DNA from: Sediminibacterium sp.
GTDB lineage: Bacteria; Bacteroidota; Bacteroidia; Chitinophagales; Chitinophagaceae
Reading direction: 5' to 3'
Assembly: GCA_030158665.1 (NCBI GenBank)
Contig: JAOASM010000046.1
Span: 39,999 to 103,998 of the forward strand
Length of the DNA: 64,000 nt
Each line of letters starts with the position of its first letter. Position 1 is the stretch's first letter. Positions 18,680 to 27,479 of the stretch are shown here, in pieces. The translations under genes were made by a program, and so were the position numbers. The notes under the pieces are model-generated. The model worked only from the letters and a program-made list of their open reading frames with translations, did not search any database and was not told the origin of the DNA.

Positions 18680-18702
18680 CAACCCCAATAGCTCTTATAA
18701 TT

Positions 18703-19617
18703 ATGATGAACAGAAGAAATATCCGAATAAAAGTAATGCAAGTCATGTATATGTTAGATGCCCAAAATGTGGCAACAGCAGCAGGCTTATTACAAAGAGA
18801 ATTTGATAAAACTCGTAATTTATTCGTTTACCTTGTTCATTTAGTGCATCAGATAGCACGTTATGCAGAGATTGAGGCCTTACAAAGAGCCTCCAAAAAC
18901 CTTCCCAATCAAGCCGATTTACAAGTAAATATCAAATTAGCAGGTAATACTGTGGTTTGGCAAACCCTAGAATCCGAGAAATTTAAGCAAGCTATAGAAA
19001 TTGTAAAACCACAACAGTGGATTGACAATGACATGGTTAAGGCCATTTTTCGTCAGTTAGTTGAATCTCCAGAATACCAGGTATATATTCTTGAAGAAAA
19101 TAGAGAGAAGGCAAAAGAATCGGCTATTTTAAAGTTCATTTTTGGTCAATTGATTTTAAACTCTGAAAATGCCTTAGAAACTATTGAATCTCAGTTCTCC
19201 AATTGGGATGATGATGGGGATATGATTATAGGGTTCATGTTGAATTATTTCCAAAAGCCAGGATCAGTCAATTTCTTGGATTTAGTGGGGGATGAGAAAA
19301 TGAAATTTGCAAAGGATTTATTGCGAACAGCTATAGAAAAGAAGGATGTTACCGAAGCATTAATTGTACCAAAATTAAAGAACTGGGACCCAGAACGTAT
19401 TGCAGTCATTGATATGATTTTGTTGAGATTGGGTGTTTGTGAATTGTTATATTTTGATACCATCCCAACCAAAGTAACCATCAACGAGTACATTGATTTG
19501 GCAAAAGAATATAGTACAGAACAAAGTGGCCATTTTGTCAATGGTATTTTGGATAATATCCATAAAGAATTAGTGGCCAATGGTAAAATTCAAAAGATAA
19601 GTCACAAAGCAAAGTAA
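18703..19617 (+). CDS. nusB: transcription antitermination factor NusB (long form)
   Basis: A 304-residue protein, about twice the size of E. coli NusB. It starts with the RRNIRIKVMQVMYML block of NusB, carries a long middle region, and ends with the conserved NusB domain: VIDMILLRLGVCELL near residue 245 and IPTKVTINEYIDLAKEYS, NGILDNI at the end. NusB with NusE binds boxA in rRNA leaders to promote antitermination. Long NusB forms are usual in Bacteroidota. ATGs at 18703 and 18706 are adjacent. It is followed by yajC, which has its own -7 box. Confidence 0.92.
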   Translation: MMNRRNIRIKVMQVMYMLDAQNVATAAGLLQREFDKTRNLFVYLVHLVHQIARYAEIEALQRASKNLPNQADLQVNIKLAGNTVVWQTLESEKFKQAIEIVKPQQWIDNDMVKAIFRQLVESPEYQVYILEENREKAKESAILKFIFGQLILNSENALETIESQFSNWDDDGDMIIGFMLNYFQKPGSVNFLDLVGDEKMKFAKDLLRTAIEKKDVTEALIVPKLKNWDPERIAVIDMILLRLGVCELLYFDTIPTKVTINEYIDLAKEYSTEQSGHFVNGILDNIHKELVANGKIQKISHKAK

Positions 19618-19628
19618 TAGGATTACAC

Positions 19629-19636
19629 TATCTTTG
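19629..19636 (+). promoter_or_regulatory. -7 box of yajC
   Basis: TATCTTTG is an exact TAnnTTTG match, 12 bases after the nusB stop and 30 bases before the yajC ATG. Confidence 0.5.
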
Positions 19637-19666
19637 TATTCAAGTTTAAAACATAAACAAAACAAA

Positions 19667-19972
19667 ATGACACAAATTTTATTACAAGCGCCTCAACAAG
19701 GAGGAACTTTTCAGTTGATCATGTTAGGTGGTATCATCTTAGTTTTCTGGTTCTTTATGATCCGTCCACAAGCTAAAAAAGCAAAAGAGCAAAAGAAGTT
19801 TATTGATACAATGCAAAAAGGGGATAAAGTGGTAACCATCGCTGGTATTCACGGTACAATTAGTAAAGTGAACGAAGACAATACAATCCAATTGGAAGTG
19901 AGCCCAGGAAGTTATTTAAAGATTGAAAGATCTTCTATTAGCTTAGAGTGGTCTCAAGCAATTAACAAATAA
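19667..19972 (+). CDS. yajC: preprotein translocase subunit YajC
   Basis: A 101-residue single-span membrane protein: one hydrophobic helix (about residues 17-37) followed by the family block FFMIRPQAKKAKEQKKF and the cytosolic GDKVVTIAGIHG segment. It associates with SecDF at the Sec translocon. The ATG at 19667 was chosen because an upstream in-frame ATG at 19634 falls inside the -7 box. Confidence 0.94.
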   Translation: MTQILLQAPQQGGTFQLIMLGGIILVFWFFMIRPQAKKAKEQKKFIDTMQKGDKVVTIAGIHGTISKVNEDNTIQLEVSPGSYLKIERSSISLEWSQAINK

Positions 19973-19992
19973 GACAATTGTTTACATGATAC

Positions 19993-20042
19993 AATCCGAA
20001 ATTAGCCTCCAATAAAATGGAATCTGATTTCGGATTTTTTTT
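19993..20042 (+). terminator. terminator or attenuator between yajC and coaE
   Basis: A perfect 10-bp stem (AATCCGAAAT and ATTTCGGATT) with a 24-base loop is followed by eight T. The coaE ATG comes only nine bases later and no -7 box was seen there, so coaE may depend on readthrough past this hairpin. Confidence 0.8.
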
Positions 20043-20051
20043 GACTGGAAT

Positions 20052-20639
20052 ATGACAAAAATAATTGGTTTAACAGGGGGGATTGGATCAGGAAAATCAG
20101 TGGTTGCAAAAGTCTTTGCTACGATGGGGATACCTGTGTTCAATGCTGATGATGAAGCCAAGCGTATCATGCAGACCAGTCCAGTATTAAAAGAAAAATT
20201 GATCCAACAATTTGGATCCAGTATCTACAATGAATTTGGATTGCAAAAAGAAAAATTGGCATCCATCGTTTTCAATGATCCCTTTCAACTACAATTACTC
20301 AATGCCATTGTGCATCCAGTGACCATACAAGCAGCAAAAGATTGGGCCGCGAAACAACAAAGTCCTTATGTCATTAAAGAAGCAGCATTAATTTTCGAAT
20401 CTGGTTCTGCAGAAGGTTTATTTAAAGTGATTGGCGTGACAGCACCCTTGTCACTAAGAATACATAGAGTGATGCAAAGAGATGGCATTTCAAAAGACCA
20501 AGTAGAAGCAAGAATGCGCAACCAAATAGCTGACACTATCAAAATGCGATTGTGTGATTTTGTCATTGACAATAACAATCAACAAATGGTGATCCCTCAA
20601 GTATTAGCAATAGATAAAGCGATTAGAGCGGCTTTATAA
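20052..20639 (+). CDS. coaE: dephospho-CoA kinase
   Basis: A 195-residue P-loop kinase that phosphorylates the 3' hydroxyl of dephospho-CoA, the last step of coenzyme A synthesis. The Walker A motif is GGIGSGKS at residues 9-16; FNADDEAKRIM follows near residue 30 and VTAPLSLRIHRVMQRD near residue 129. Its 3' end overlaps the convergent methyltransferase gene by 17 bases. Confidence 0.95.
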   Translation: MTKIIGLTGGIGSGKSVVAKVFATMGIPVFNADDEAKRIMQTSPVLKEKLIQQFGSSIYNEFGLQKEKLASIVFNDPFQLQLLNAIVHPVTIQAAKDWAAKQQSPYVIKEAALIFESGSAEGLFKVIGVTAPLSLRIHRVMQRDGISKDQVEARMRNQIADTIKMRLCDFVIDNNNQQMVIPQVLAIDKAIRAAL

Positions 20640-21579
20640 TTTTATAACACCAGCGTTTTAATCTTCCTTCAAAGTCAAATGGGGTGGTTGCCTTGGTGAT
20701 GTCTTTAATTTGATCCGATTTAATTTGCTCGGCGTCTAAAATAAACTGAGTGAAGTTGGTACTAAAATACAATATCCCTCCAGGCTTCATAGCTTTAAGC
20801 ATATCATTGATCAGTTCCACATGGTCTCTTTGAATATCTAAAATATCCTTCATTCTTTTACTATTGCTAAATGTAGGAGGATCCATCACCACTAAATCAA
20901 AATGATTCATGGGTAGGGTTTTCAAATATTGTTTGACATCGGCGTGTACAAATTGATAGGCTGAAGGATCTATCAATTGATTCAATTTAAAATTCTCTTC
21001 GCTCCAGCTTAAATAGGTTTTTGATAAGTCTACCGAAGTCACTGTTTTTGCACCGGCTTTTGCAGCATATACGGAGAAGGAACTTGTGTAGCAAAACAAG
21101 TTCAAGAAATGAGTGTCTTTAGCTTCTGCTTGCACCATCTGTCTTGTAACACGGTGGTCTAAAAATAATCCTGTATCTAAGTAGTCTGTCAGGTTTACTA
21201 AAAATTGCAAACCGTTTTCTTGAACAGTGATAATTTTTGATGCAGTCACTTCTTCTTTTTCGTATTGACCTTCGCGATGAGACATACGCTTACGCAGTTT
21301 CACATACATATGGTCAACAGGGACAGCTGTCATTTCTGAGATGATTCTTTTGGTTTCAGTAAACCAAATAGTATGTTCTTCATCCGTTAAAGCGTGTCGT
21401 CGATTGTATTCTGCGATATAAATGTATTCCTCATACAACTCCACACAAATAGGAAATTCAGGTAAGTCATGGTCATAAAGTCTCCAGCAAGTTACATTTA
21501 GTCGCTTGGCTTGCTTTAATCGATGCTTATAATTTTTAAGCAAACGATTTTCAAACATTTGAAATTTCTCAGGAGTCAT
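20623..21579 (-). CDS. class I SAM-dependent methyltransferase, RlmK-like (23S rRNA)
   Basis: A 318-residue methyltransferase resembling the C-terminal half (RlmK, 23S rRNA m7G2069) of E. coli RlmKL rather than the full fusion: it starts FENRLLKNYKHRLK, then CWRLYDHDLPEF, NLTDYLDTGLFLDHR near residue 129, the SAM motif FLNLFCYTSSFSVYAA near residue 159 and the catalytic-type DPPTFSNSKRM near residue 232. The RlmL/THUMP half is absent here and may be encoded elsewhere. The assignment to this rRNA position is by similarity only. It has a promoter overlapping the upstream terminator. Confidence 0.82.
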   Translation of the reverse strand: MTPEKFQMFENRLLKNYKHRLKQAKRLNVTCWRLYDHDLPEFPICVELYEEYIYIAEYNRRHALTDEEHTIWFTETKRIISEMTAVPVDHMYVKLRKRMSHREGQYEKEEVTASKIITVQENGLQFLVNLTDYLDTGLFLDHRVTRQMVQAEAKDTHFLNLFCYTSSFSVYAAKAGAKTVTSVDLSKTYLSWSEENFKLNQLIDPSAYQFVHADVKQYLKTLPMNHFDLVVMDPPTFSNSKRMKDILDIQRDHVELINDMLKAMKPGGILYFSTNFTQFILDAEQIKSDQIKDITKATTPFDFEGRLKRWCYKIIKPL

Positions 21580-21586
21580 AGGTCAT

Positions 21587-21617
21587 CAAAATTACTACAA
21601 AAAAAGAAGCGCTACAA
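21587..21617 (-). promoter_or_regulatory. promoter of the RlmK-like gene
   Basis: Minus strand: TTG at 21617-21615 and an exact -7 box TAATTTTG at 21594-21587, 20 bases apart. The box is seven bases from the ATG, so the message is nearly leaderless. The -33 element lies in the loop of the preceding terminator. Confidence 0.55.
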
Positions 21618-21630
21618 GTGTAACGCTTCT
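21597..21630 (-). terminator. rho-independent terminator after the aminotransferase gene
   Basis: Minus strand: GAAGCGTTAC and GTAGCGCTTC form a 10-bp stem (one G-U pair) with a four-base loop, followed by seven T. It lies 21 bases after the aminotransferase stop. Confidence 0.88.
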
Positions 21631-21650
21631 AAGTATAAGATAAGATGTAC

Positions 21651-22841
21651 TTATTTTAGTTTAGCTAAGGCTTCCTTAATTCTTGCCCAAGCTTTCTCTA
21701 TATTTTCCATACTGTTTGCAAAAGAGAATCGAACACAATTTGGTTCCCCAAAAGCATCACCCATCACAGATGACACATGCGCCGTATTTAATAAATACAT
21801 GCTAAAGTCTGCAGCATTCGCAATGGTTTGTGTGCCATCAGATTTTCCAAAGTAGCTGCTCACGTCAGGGAATACATAGAATGCACCTTCTGGAGAAAAG
21901 CATTTAAATCCTGGCATCGCATTCACCAATTCCAATGTTTTTGTACGACGACGCGTAAATTCCTCTGTCATTGCTAAAGATGGTTTCAAGTCGCCCACCA
22001 AAGCTGCAACCGCTGCTTTTTGTGTGATGGAACAAGTGCCAGATGTAAATTGACCTTGTAATTTCTCCATTGCTTTAGCCACAGTTGAATTAGAAGCGGT
22101 GTAACCTAAACGCCAACCAGTCATGGCGAAACCTTTACTCAATCCATTGATCAAAACTACTTGGTCTTTGATCTCACTAAATTGTGCAATGCTCTCGTGC
22201 TTGCCAACGAAATTGATGTATTCATAAATCTCATCAGATAAGATGGTGATTTGAGGATATTTTTTAAACAAGTTCGCCAATGCCTCTAATTCTGCTTTGC
22301 TATATACAGCGCCAGAAGGATTACAAGGAGAGGAGAACATGAACACTTTTGTCTTTGGTGTAATGGCAGCTTCCACTTGTGCAGGAGTGGCTTTGAAACC
22401 AGCATCTACTGTGGTTCTAATTTCAACTACTTTACCGCGTGCAATTTTTACCAATTCCGAATAAGTCACCCAGTAAGGTGTTGGTATAATCACTTCGTCT
22501 CCTTCATCCACCAATGCCAAAAGTGCATTTGCTAAACTTTGCTTAGCACCTGTTGATGTGATGATTTGATCGGGTGTATAATCTAGGTTGTTGTCTCTTT
22601 TTAATTTAGTACAAACTGCTTCTCTTAAATCTAAAAATCCAGCAACTGGGGTATAGTGACTCCAGTTATCATTGATGGCTTTGATGGCTGCATCTTTAAT
22701 ATGTTGTGGGGTATCAAAATCTGGTTCACCCAAGCTTAGATCAATTACATCAATTCCTTGAGCCCTTAATTCACGACCTAATTTGGCCATTTTCAATGTT
22801 TCTGGTTCACTAAAACGATTTAAAAGAGAAGATAATTCCAT
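21651..22841 (-). CDS. class I pyridoxal-phosphate aminotransferase (aspartate aminotransferase-like)
   Basis: A 396-residue fold-type I aminotransferase. Marks: DLSLGEPDFDTP near residue 34, FMFSSPCNPSGAVYS near residue 165, SDEIYEYINF near residue 200 and the PLP lysine in INGLSKGFAMTGWRLGY near residue 235. Closest in style to the aspartate/prephenate aminotransferases of the Ib subgroup, but substrate is inferred. The start was set at MELSSLLNRF; an upstream in-frame ATG at 22871 adds ten unconserved residues. Confidence 0.9.
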   Translation of the reverse strand: MELSSLLNRFSEPETLKMAKLGRELRAQGIDVIDLSLGEPDFDTPQHIKDAAIKAINDNWSHYTPVAGFLDLREAVCTKLKRDNNLDYTPDQIITSTGAKQSLANALLALVDEGDEVIIPTPYWVTYSELVKIARGKVVEIRTTVDAGFKATPAQVEAAITPKTKVFMFSSPCNPSGAVYSKAELEALANLFKKYPQITILSDEIYEYINFVGKHESIAQFSEIKDQVVLINGLSKGFAMTGWRLGYTASNSTVAKAMEKLQGQFTSGTCSITQKAAVAALVGDLKPSLAMTEEFTRRRTKTLELVNAMPGFKCFSPEGAFYVFPDVSSYFGKSDGTQTIANAADFSMYLLNTAHVSSVMGDAFGEPNCVRFSFANSMENIEKAWARIKEALAKLK

Positions 22842-22954
22842 GGTGTATAATTTGTCTTTCAAATTTCGCAAATTATTGCCAAACTGCAGCCAATTTTACA
22901 TCGCATTTGGCATTAAATTATGCCCCAAATGTTAATATCTATTACAAACTCACT

Positions 22955-22962
22955 TACATTTG
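22955..22962 (+). promoter_or_regulatory. -7 box of the serine ammonia-lyase gene
   Basis: TACATTTG is an exact TAnnTTTG match ending eight bases before the ATG at 22971. It falls downstream of an alternative in-frame ATG (22920), which rules that start out if this box is used. Confidence 0.5.
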
Positions 22963-22970
22963 TTTTATCT

Positions 22971-24428
22971 ATGGAAAAGTTTATCTCAGTATTTGATATG
23001 TTTAAAATTGGTGTGGGGCCATCTAGTTCTCACACGCTTGGACCTTGGCGTGCAGCAGCGCATGTGATTGCAAGGGTTAGTGAAGTTGCTGATATCAAAA
23101 ATATTAAAGCATTACACGTCTATTTATATGGTTCATTGGCGAAAACAGGTAAAGGTCATGGAACAGATACAGCAGTGCTAATGGGTTTGCTTGGTGAGGA
23201 TCCTGTTACAACAGATACGAGTTTGATTACTCAAAAAGTACAATCCATCAAGGATACTAACACGATTCTGTTAAACGGTGTTCATTCAATACAGTTTGTA
23301 TACGCGGATCACTTAGTTTTTTTAAAGGATAAAAGTTTGCCGTATCATCCTAATGCAATGCAATTTGTAATTGAATTAAAAGATACAGTTAAAACCTATA
23401 CTTATTATTCTGTTGGAGGTGGATTTATTGAAACTGAACAATCAGAAGACGGTCAAGATTTGGGCAAGATCATTGAAGACAAAAAAGAAGAAAATGTAGA
23501 AGTCCCTTTTAATTTTTTTAATACCAATGATTTAATTCATTGGTGTATTAAAACTGGATTACCTATTTCTGATATTGTAAAAGAGAATGAAAAACAAATT
23601 CATACCGATCTAGCATTAGCAGAAGGTCTGGATCGATTATGGAAAACAATGTCGGATTGTATTTATAAAGGAGTGCATGCAGAAGGCATTTTACCTGGTG
23701 GATTACAGGTGCGCAGAAGAGCATTTGATTTAAATGCAAAATTGTTAAACAATCAATTTGAACCAGCTAATTCTGTGGAAGAATGGATGCAACAAATTCA
23801 GCAAGGTGGAAATGATTTTACGTATATATTAGATTGGGTGAGCTGTTTCGCATTAGCTGTGAACGAGGAAAATGCTAGTTTTGGTAGGGTAGTGACTGCA
23901 CCAACCAATGGTGCAGCTGGGGTGATTCCTGCTGTGTTAATGTATGCGATTAATTTTTGTAATAAAGGAAGTCAACAGGATATTCATCGTTTTTTATTAA
24001 CGGCCAATGCGATAGGAATTTTATTTAAAAATGGGGCTACGATTTCTGCCGCAATGGGTGGATGTCAGGCAGAAATTGGTGTATCCTCTGCGATGGCTGC
24101 TGCAGGTTTAACAGAGTTGTTAGGTGGAAATCAAAGACAAGTATTAATGGCAGGAGAAATTGCGATGGAACACCATTTAGGTTTGACTTGTGACCCTGTA
24201 GGCGGACTCGTACAGATCCCTTGTATAGAGCGAAATACCATGGGTGCTATTAAAGCCATCACTGCGGCTCAACTAGCATTACAAAGTAAACCAGATTATG
24301 CTTTGGTTAGTTTAGACAAAGTGATTCATACCATGTGGAATACCGCAATGGATATGAATGTCAAATACAAAGAAACTGCTGATGGTGGTTTGGCCATTCA
24401 AATACCAATTGGATTAGCAGAGTGTTAA
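22971..24428 (+). CDS. sdaA: L-serine ammonia-lyase (single-chain, Fe-S type)
   Basis: A 485-residue iron-sulfur L-serine dehydratase with the beta and alpha parts in one chain; it converts L-serine to pyruvate and ammonia. The N-terminal block [20 protein letters not shown] and the cysteine blocks [13 protein letters not shown] near residue 364 and [18 protein letters not shown] near residue 405 (cluster ligands by family knowledge) are all present. The ATG at 22971 was chosen over 22920 because MEKFISVF matches the family start. It is convergent with mqnE, 13 bases between the stops. Confidence 0.93.
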   Translation: MEKFISVFDMFKIGVGPSSSHTLGPWRAAAHVIARVSEVADIKNIKALHVYLYGSLAKTGKGHGTDTAVLMGLLGEDPVTTDTSLITQKVQSIKDTNTILLNGVHSIQFVYADHLVFLKDKSLPYHPNAMQFVIELKDTVKTYTYYSVGGGFIETEQSEDGQDLGKIIEDKKEENVEVPFNFFNTNDLIHWCIKTGLPISDIVKENEKQIHTDLALAEGLDRLWKTMSDCIYKGVHAEGILPGGLQVRRRAFDLNAKLLNNQFEPANSVEEWMQQIQQGGNDFTYILDWVSCFALAVNEENASFGRVVTAPTNGAAGVIPAVLMYAINFCNKGSQQDIHRFLLTANAIGILFKNGATISAAMGGCQAEIGVSSAMAAAGLTELLGGNQRQVLMAGEIAMEHHLGLTCDPVGGLVQIPCIERNTMGAIKAITAAQLALQSKPDYALVSLDKVIHTMWNTAMDMNVKYKETADGGLAIQIPIGLAEC

Positions 24429-24441
24429 TTGTTGATTAAAA

Positions 24442-25599
24442 CTAAACTTCTATTGCAGCTTCATCTACCAAACTAAAATCTTGTATCACATTGTATAAAG
24501 TGCCTCTTTCAATTGGGGTTCTTTTTGCTTGCTTGATCAATCGAACCAACTCCAATGTTGACATAGCTGGATTTTGTTCCTCACTGCCAGCCATAGAGTA
24601 GATCTTTGTTGTGTCATCGATTGTGCCGTCTATATCATTCACCCCATAACTTAAAGTCAATTGGGCCACCTGTCTACCTAACATTGGCCAGTAGGCTTTT
24701 ACATGAGCAAAATTATCCAAGTACAATCTTGAGATGGCATACATTTTTAAATCTTCTAACATGGTAGATTCTGGAACATCATTCATTTCATTGTCTTTGT
24801 TACGGAATTTCAATGGAATGAAAGTGTTGAATCCTTTTGTTTGATCTTGTAATTGTCTTAGGCGCTCCATATGATCTACACGATGTTCATATTTTTCGAT
24901 ATGACCATACAATAAAGTGGCATTACTATGCATGCCTAATTCATGGGCTGTTTGGTGAATTTCCAACCATCCATTTGCATCTACTTTATCATCACAAATA
25001 ATGGTTCTAATATCTGGATGAAAAATTTCAGCACCGCCACCTGGTAAAGAATCTAATCCAGCTTCATGTGCCAAACGCATTCCTTCCTTCACAGAAACTT
25101 TTGCTTTGCGGAACATGTAATCTAATTCAACGGGTGTAAATGCTTTAATATGTAATTCTGGACGATGCGCTTTAATTGCACGCATTAGATCTAAGAAAAA
25201 GGATAAAGTTAATTTTGGATGAACGCCTCCTACAATATGCACTTCTGTGACTGGCTTGCCATCATAAGAACGAACGATATCCATCATTTGATCTATCGTC
25301 AATTCCCATCCTTCTTCTTTATGTGCATATAGTTTTGAATAGGAACAGAACTTACAAGAGAAAACGCATACGTTAGTAGGTTCAATATGAAAATTGCGGT
25401 TAAAGTAAGTACGATCGCCATGCAATTCATTTCTTTTCCAATTGGCCAAAGCGCCAACATAAGGTAAAGAGGCTTTTTCAAATAGGGCCACACCATCTTC
25501 AAAACTAATACGTTCGTTTTGGATAATTTTTTGACCAATTGCTTTAAGTGTTAGGTCATCTTGTGCATCTACCACTACTTGAATTTGTGCCTGTTTCAT
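24442..25599 (-). CDS. mqnE: aminofutalosine synthase MqnE
   Basis: A 385-residue radical SAM enzyme that joins 3-[(1-carboxyvinyl)oxy]benzoate with S-adenosylmethionine to give aminofutalosine in the futalosine route to menaquinone. The radical SAM cluster motif CVFSCKFCSY is near residue 69, followed by EVHIVGGVHP and DSLPGGGAEIF blocks typical of MqnE rather than MqnC. The start was set at MKQAQIQ because the next ATG (25620) overlaps the -7 box. This indicates menaquinone-based respiration; the other mqn genes are outside the window. Confidence 0.93.
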   Translation of the reverse strand: MKQAQIQVVVDAQDDLTLKAIGQKIIQNERISFEDGVALFEKASLPYVGALANWKRNELHGDRTYFNRNFHIEPTNVCVFSCKFCSYSKLYAHKEEGWELTIDQMMDIVRSYDGKPVTEVHIVGGVHPKLTLSFFLDLMRAIKAHRPELHIKAFTPVELDYMFRKAKVSVKEGMRLAHEAGLDSLPGGGAEIFHPDIRTIICDDKVDANGWLEIHQTAHELGMHSNATLLYGHIEKYEHRVDHMERLRQLQDQTKGFNTFIPLKFRNKDNEMNDVPESTMLEDLKMYAISRLYLDNFAHVKAYWPMLGRQVAQLTLSYGVNDIDGTIDDTTKIYSMAGSEEQNPAMSTLELVRLIKQAKRTPIERGTLYNVIQDFSLVDEAAIEV

Positions 25600-25617
25600 A
25601 GACTGAAAATTAGGACA

Positions 25618-25625
25618 CAAAGTTA
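25618..25625 (-). promoter_or_regulatory. -7 box of mqnE
   Basis: TAACTTTG on the minus strand, an exact TAnnTTTG match, 18 bases before the chosen ATG. No clear -33 TTG. Confidence 0.5.
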
Positions 25626-25674
25626 GTCATTATCGTTTGATAACGCTATTCTGTTTAAGGGCTAATTTTAAATT

Positions 25675-26937
25675 TTAACCGATTAAAATTCCAGCAATAC
25701 TTGCAGATAAATAAGAAGCTAAAGTTCCTGCTAATAGGGCTTTAAGGCCTAATTCAGCAAGGTCTTTACGGCGAGAAGGCGCCAATTCACCAATGCCTCC
25801 AATTAACATACCAACACTACTGAAGTTAGCAAAGCCACAAATAGCGATACTTACAATCAATAAGCCCTTTTCTGTTACAATTGGGATGACTTTACTAGTC
25901 AAACTCTTAAACGCAACAAATTCATTGATGGTTAATTTTTGACCTAAAAGGGTAGCGGCATTTTGAACGTCCACACTTGGTATGCCCATTGACCATGCCA
26001 TAGGGTAAAATAACTTACTAAAAATATAGTTCAAGCTTAAATCTAAATGGGCACTAAATAAGTGACCAATTTTTAATAAAGTCCAGTCGACCAATGCGAT
26101 TAAAGCGATAAATCCAATTAACATAGCAATCACGTTCATAGCAATTTTGAAACCATCACCAGCACCATGTGTAATGGCATCGATGGTATTGCTATATTGA
26201 CTCTTCACTTCTAAAGTCACTTTACCCATTGTTTGGGAAGGCTCTGTTTCAGGGAATAGAATTTTAGCAATCACTAATGCACCAGGTGCGGCCATCAAAC
26301 TTGCTGTAATCAATTTAGGTGCTAAATCCATCCCAGCTTGTGCACCCATATTGGCATACACGATTAATATTCCACCAGCAATACAAGCCAAACTTCCGCT
26401 CATACTTGCTAATATTTCACTTTTTGTCATTGTCGGCAAATAAGGACGAATCATCACTTGCGCCTCTACTTGACCCACAAATGCACTTGCCACATTGCTC
26501 AATGATTCTGCTCCGCTCACGCGCATGATAAAATTCATCGCTTTTGCAATCACAGAAATGATACGTTGCATAATACCAAAATGATAAAATAAGGCAACCA
26601 ATACACAAACCAAAATGATGGTTGCAGTTACGTTAAACGCAAATACAAATCCTCCATTTGTAAAGTCTGTTACACCTGCAGGCCCCATTGCTGCCACACC
26701 GCCATATACGAAAGCAGCACCTTGTCGTGCAAATTCTTCGATTTTACCCATGCCCTTACCTAAAATCTGAAAAAAGCTTGTTACAGCAGGGATTTTCAAA
26801 ATTAATATACCAATGGTTAACTGAAGGGCTAAGCCACTTAATACTAAACGATAATTGATTCTCTTTTTATTGTTAGAAAACAAAAAAGCAATAAATAAAA
26901 TCAAAACAATGCCTATCAAGCCTTGGAATCTTGCCAT
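25675..26937 (-). CDS. concentrative nucleoside transporter (NupC/CNT family)
   Basis: A 420-residue inner-membrane symporter with eight or more hydrophobic helices. CNT blocks seen: VASAFVGQVEAQVMIRPYL near residue 150 (the GQ-EA substrate region), a GILIVYANMGA segment near residue 193 and SIAICGFANFSSVGM near residue 370. It imports nucleosides with sodium or protons; the cation cannot be told from sequence. A terminator separates it from the upstream trxA gene; no clear -7 box was found before it. Confidence 0.9.
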   Translation of the reverse strand: MARFQGLIGIVLILFIAFLFSNNKKRINYRLVLSGLALQLTIGILILKIPAVTSFFQILGKGMGKIEEFARQGAAFVYGGVAAMGPAGVTDFTNGGFVFAFNVTATIILVCVLVALFYHFGIMQRIISVIAKAMNFIMRVSGAESLSNVASAFVGQVEAQVMIRPYLPTMTKSEILASMSGSLACIAGGILIVYANMGAQAGMDLAPKLITASLMAAPGALVIAKILFPETEPSQTMGKVTLEVKSQYSNTIDAITHGAGDGFKIAMNVIAMLIGFIALIALVDWTLLKIGHLFSAHLDLSLNYIFSKLFYPMAWSMGIPSVDVQNAATLLGQKLTINEFVAFKSLTSKVIPIVTEKGLLIVSIAICGFANFSSVGMLIGGIGELAPSRRKDLAELGLKALLAGTLASYLSASIAGILIG

Positions 26938-26996
26938 GGGGTTAATTTAGGGGAGAAAGGTAATTAATTTATTGTTATTTTTTTGATTGTAGGGCA

Positions 26997-27031
26997 TAAA
27001 AAATCCCGCTCATTTGAGGGAGCAGGATTTT
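26997..27031 (-). terminator. rho-independent terminator after trxA
   Basis: Minus strand: AAAATCCTGCTC and GAGCGGGATTTT form a 12-bp stem (one G-U pair) with an eight-base loop and a trailing T-run, 20 bases after the trxA stop. Confidence 0.9.
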
Positions 27032-27050
27032 AATAAAGTAAGGGTTTCAA

Positions 27051-27368
27051 TTACATGTGAGATTGAATCTTTTTGTCTAAAACCGCTTTAGGTACAGCAC
27101 CAATTTGCTTGTCAACCACTTGACCACCTTTAACAAATAGGATCGCTGGGATTGAAGTGATTCCAAAGTTCATGCTTAAGTTAGGATTCACATCCACATT
27201 CACTTTACCAATATTCACTTTGCCTTCGTATTGTGTAGCTAATTCTTCGATCACTGGCCCGATAGCACGACATGGACCACACCATTCTGCCCAAAAATCG
27301 ATCACACTTAATTTATCACTTTCAATCACTGTTTGTTGAAAGTTCGCGTCTGTAAATTCTAATGCCAT
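27051..27368 (-). CDS. trxA: thioredoxin
   Basis: A 105-residue cytosolic thioredoxin with the classic active site WCGPC (Cys30 and Cys33), the cis-proline segment ITSIPAILF near residue 71 and the standard length. It reduces protein disulfides using thioredoxin reductase (not in the window). The start was placed at MALEFTD, because the longer frame upstream to 27479 is unconserved and overlaps the -7 box. It is transcribed separately from dnaE. Confidence 0.96.
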   Translation of the reverse strand: MALEFTDANFQQTVIESDKLSVIDFWAEWCGPCRAIGPVIEELATQYEGKVNIGKVNVDVNPNLSMNFGITSIPAILFVKGGQVVDKQIGAVPKAVLDKKIQSHM

Positions 27369-27409
27369 AATTGTATTTTTAAATTTTCTTGTTGTTAATA
27401 GATGTACTA

Positions 27410-27417
27410 CAAAATTA
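27410..27417 (-). promoter_or_regulatory. -7 box of trxA
   Basis: TAATTTTG on the minus strand, an exact TAnnTTTG match, 41 bases before the ATG. Confidence 0.5.
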
Positions 27418-27479
27418 GCTCCAAATTGTAATATCTGCCATCTTGACTTTTCCACCTTAATTGTCCTCTTTGGGGACAA

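Noticed and set aside
18509..18702. Possible CIRCE/HrcA operator in the groES upstream region
   Set aside because: No long inverted repeat with the CIRCE sequence pattern is present there.
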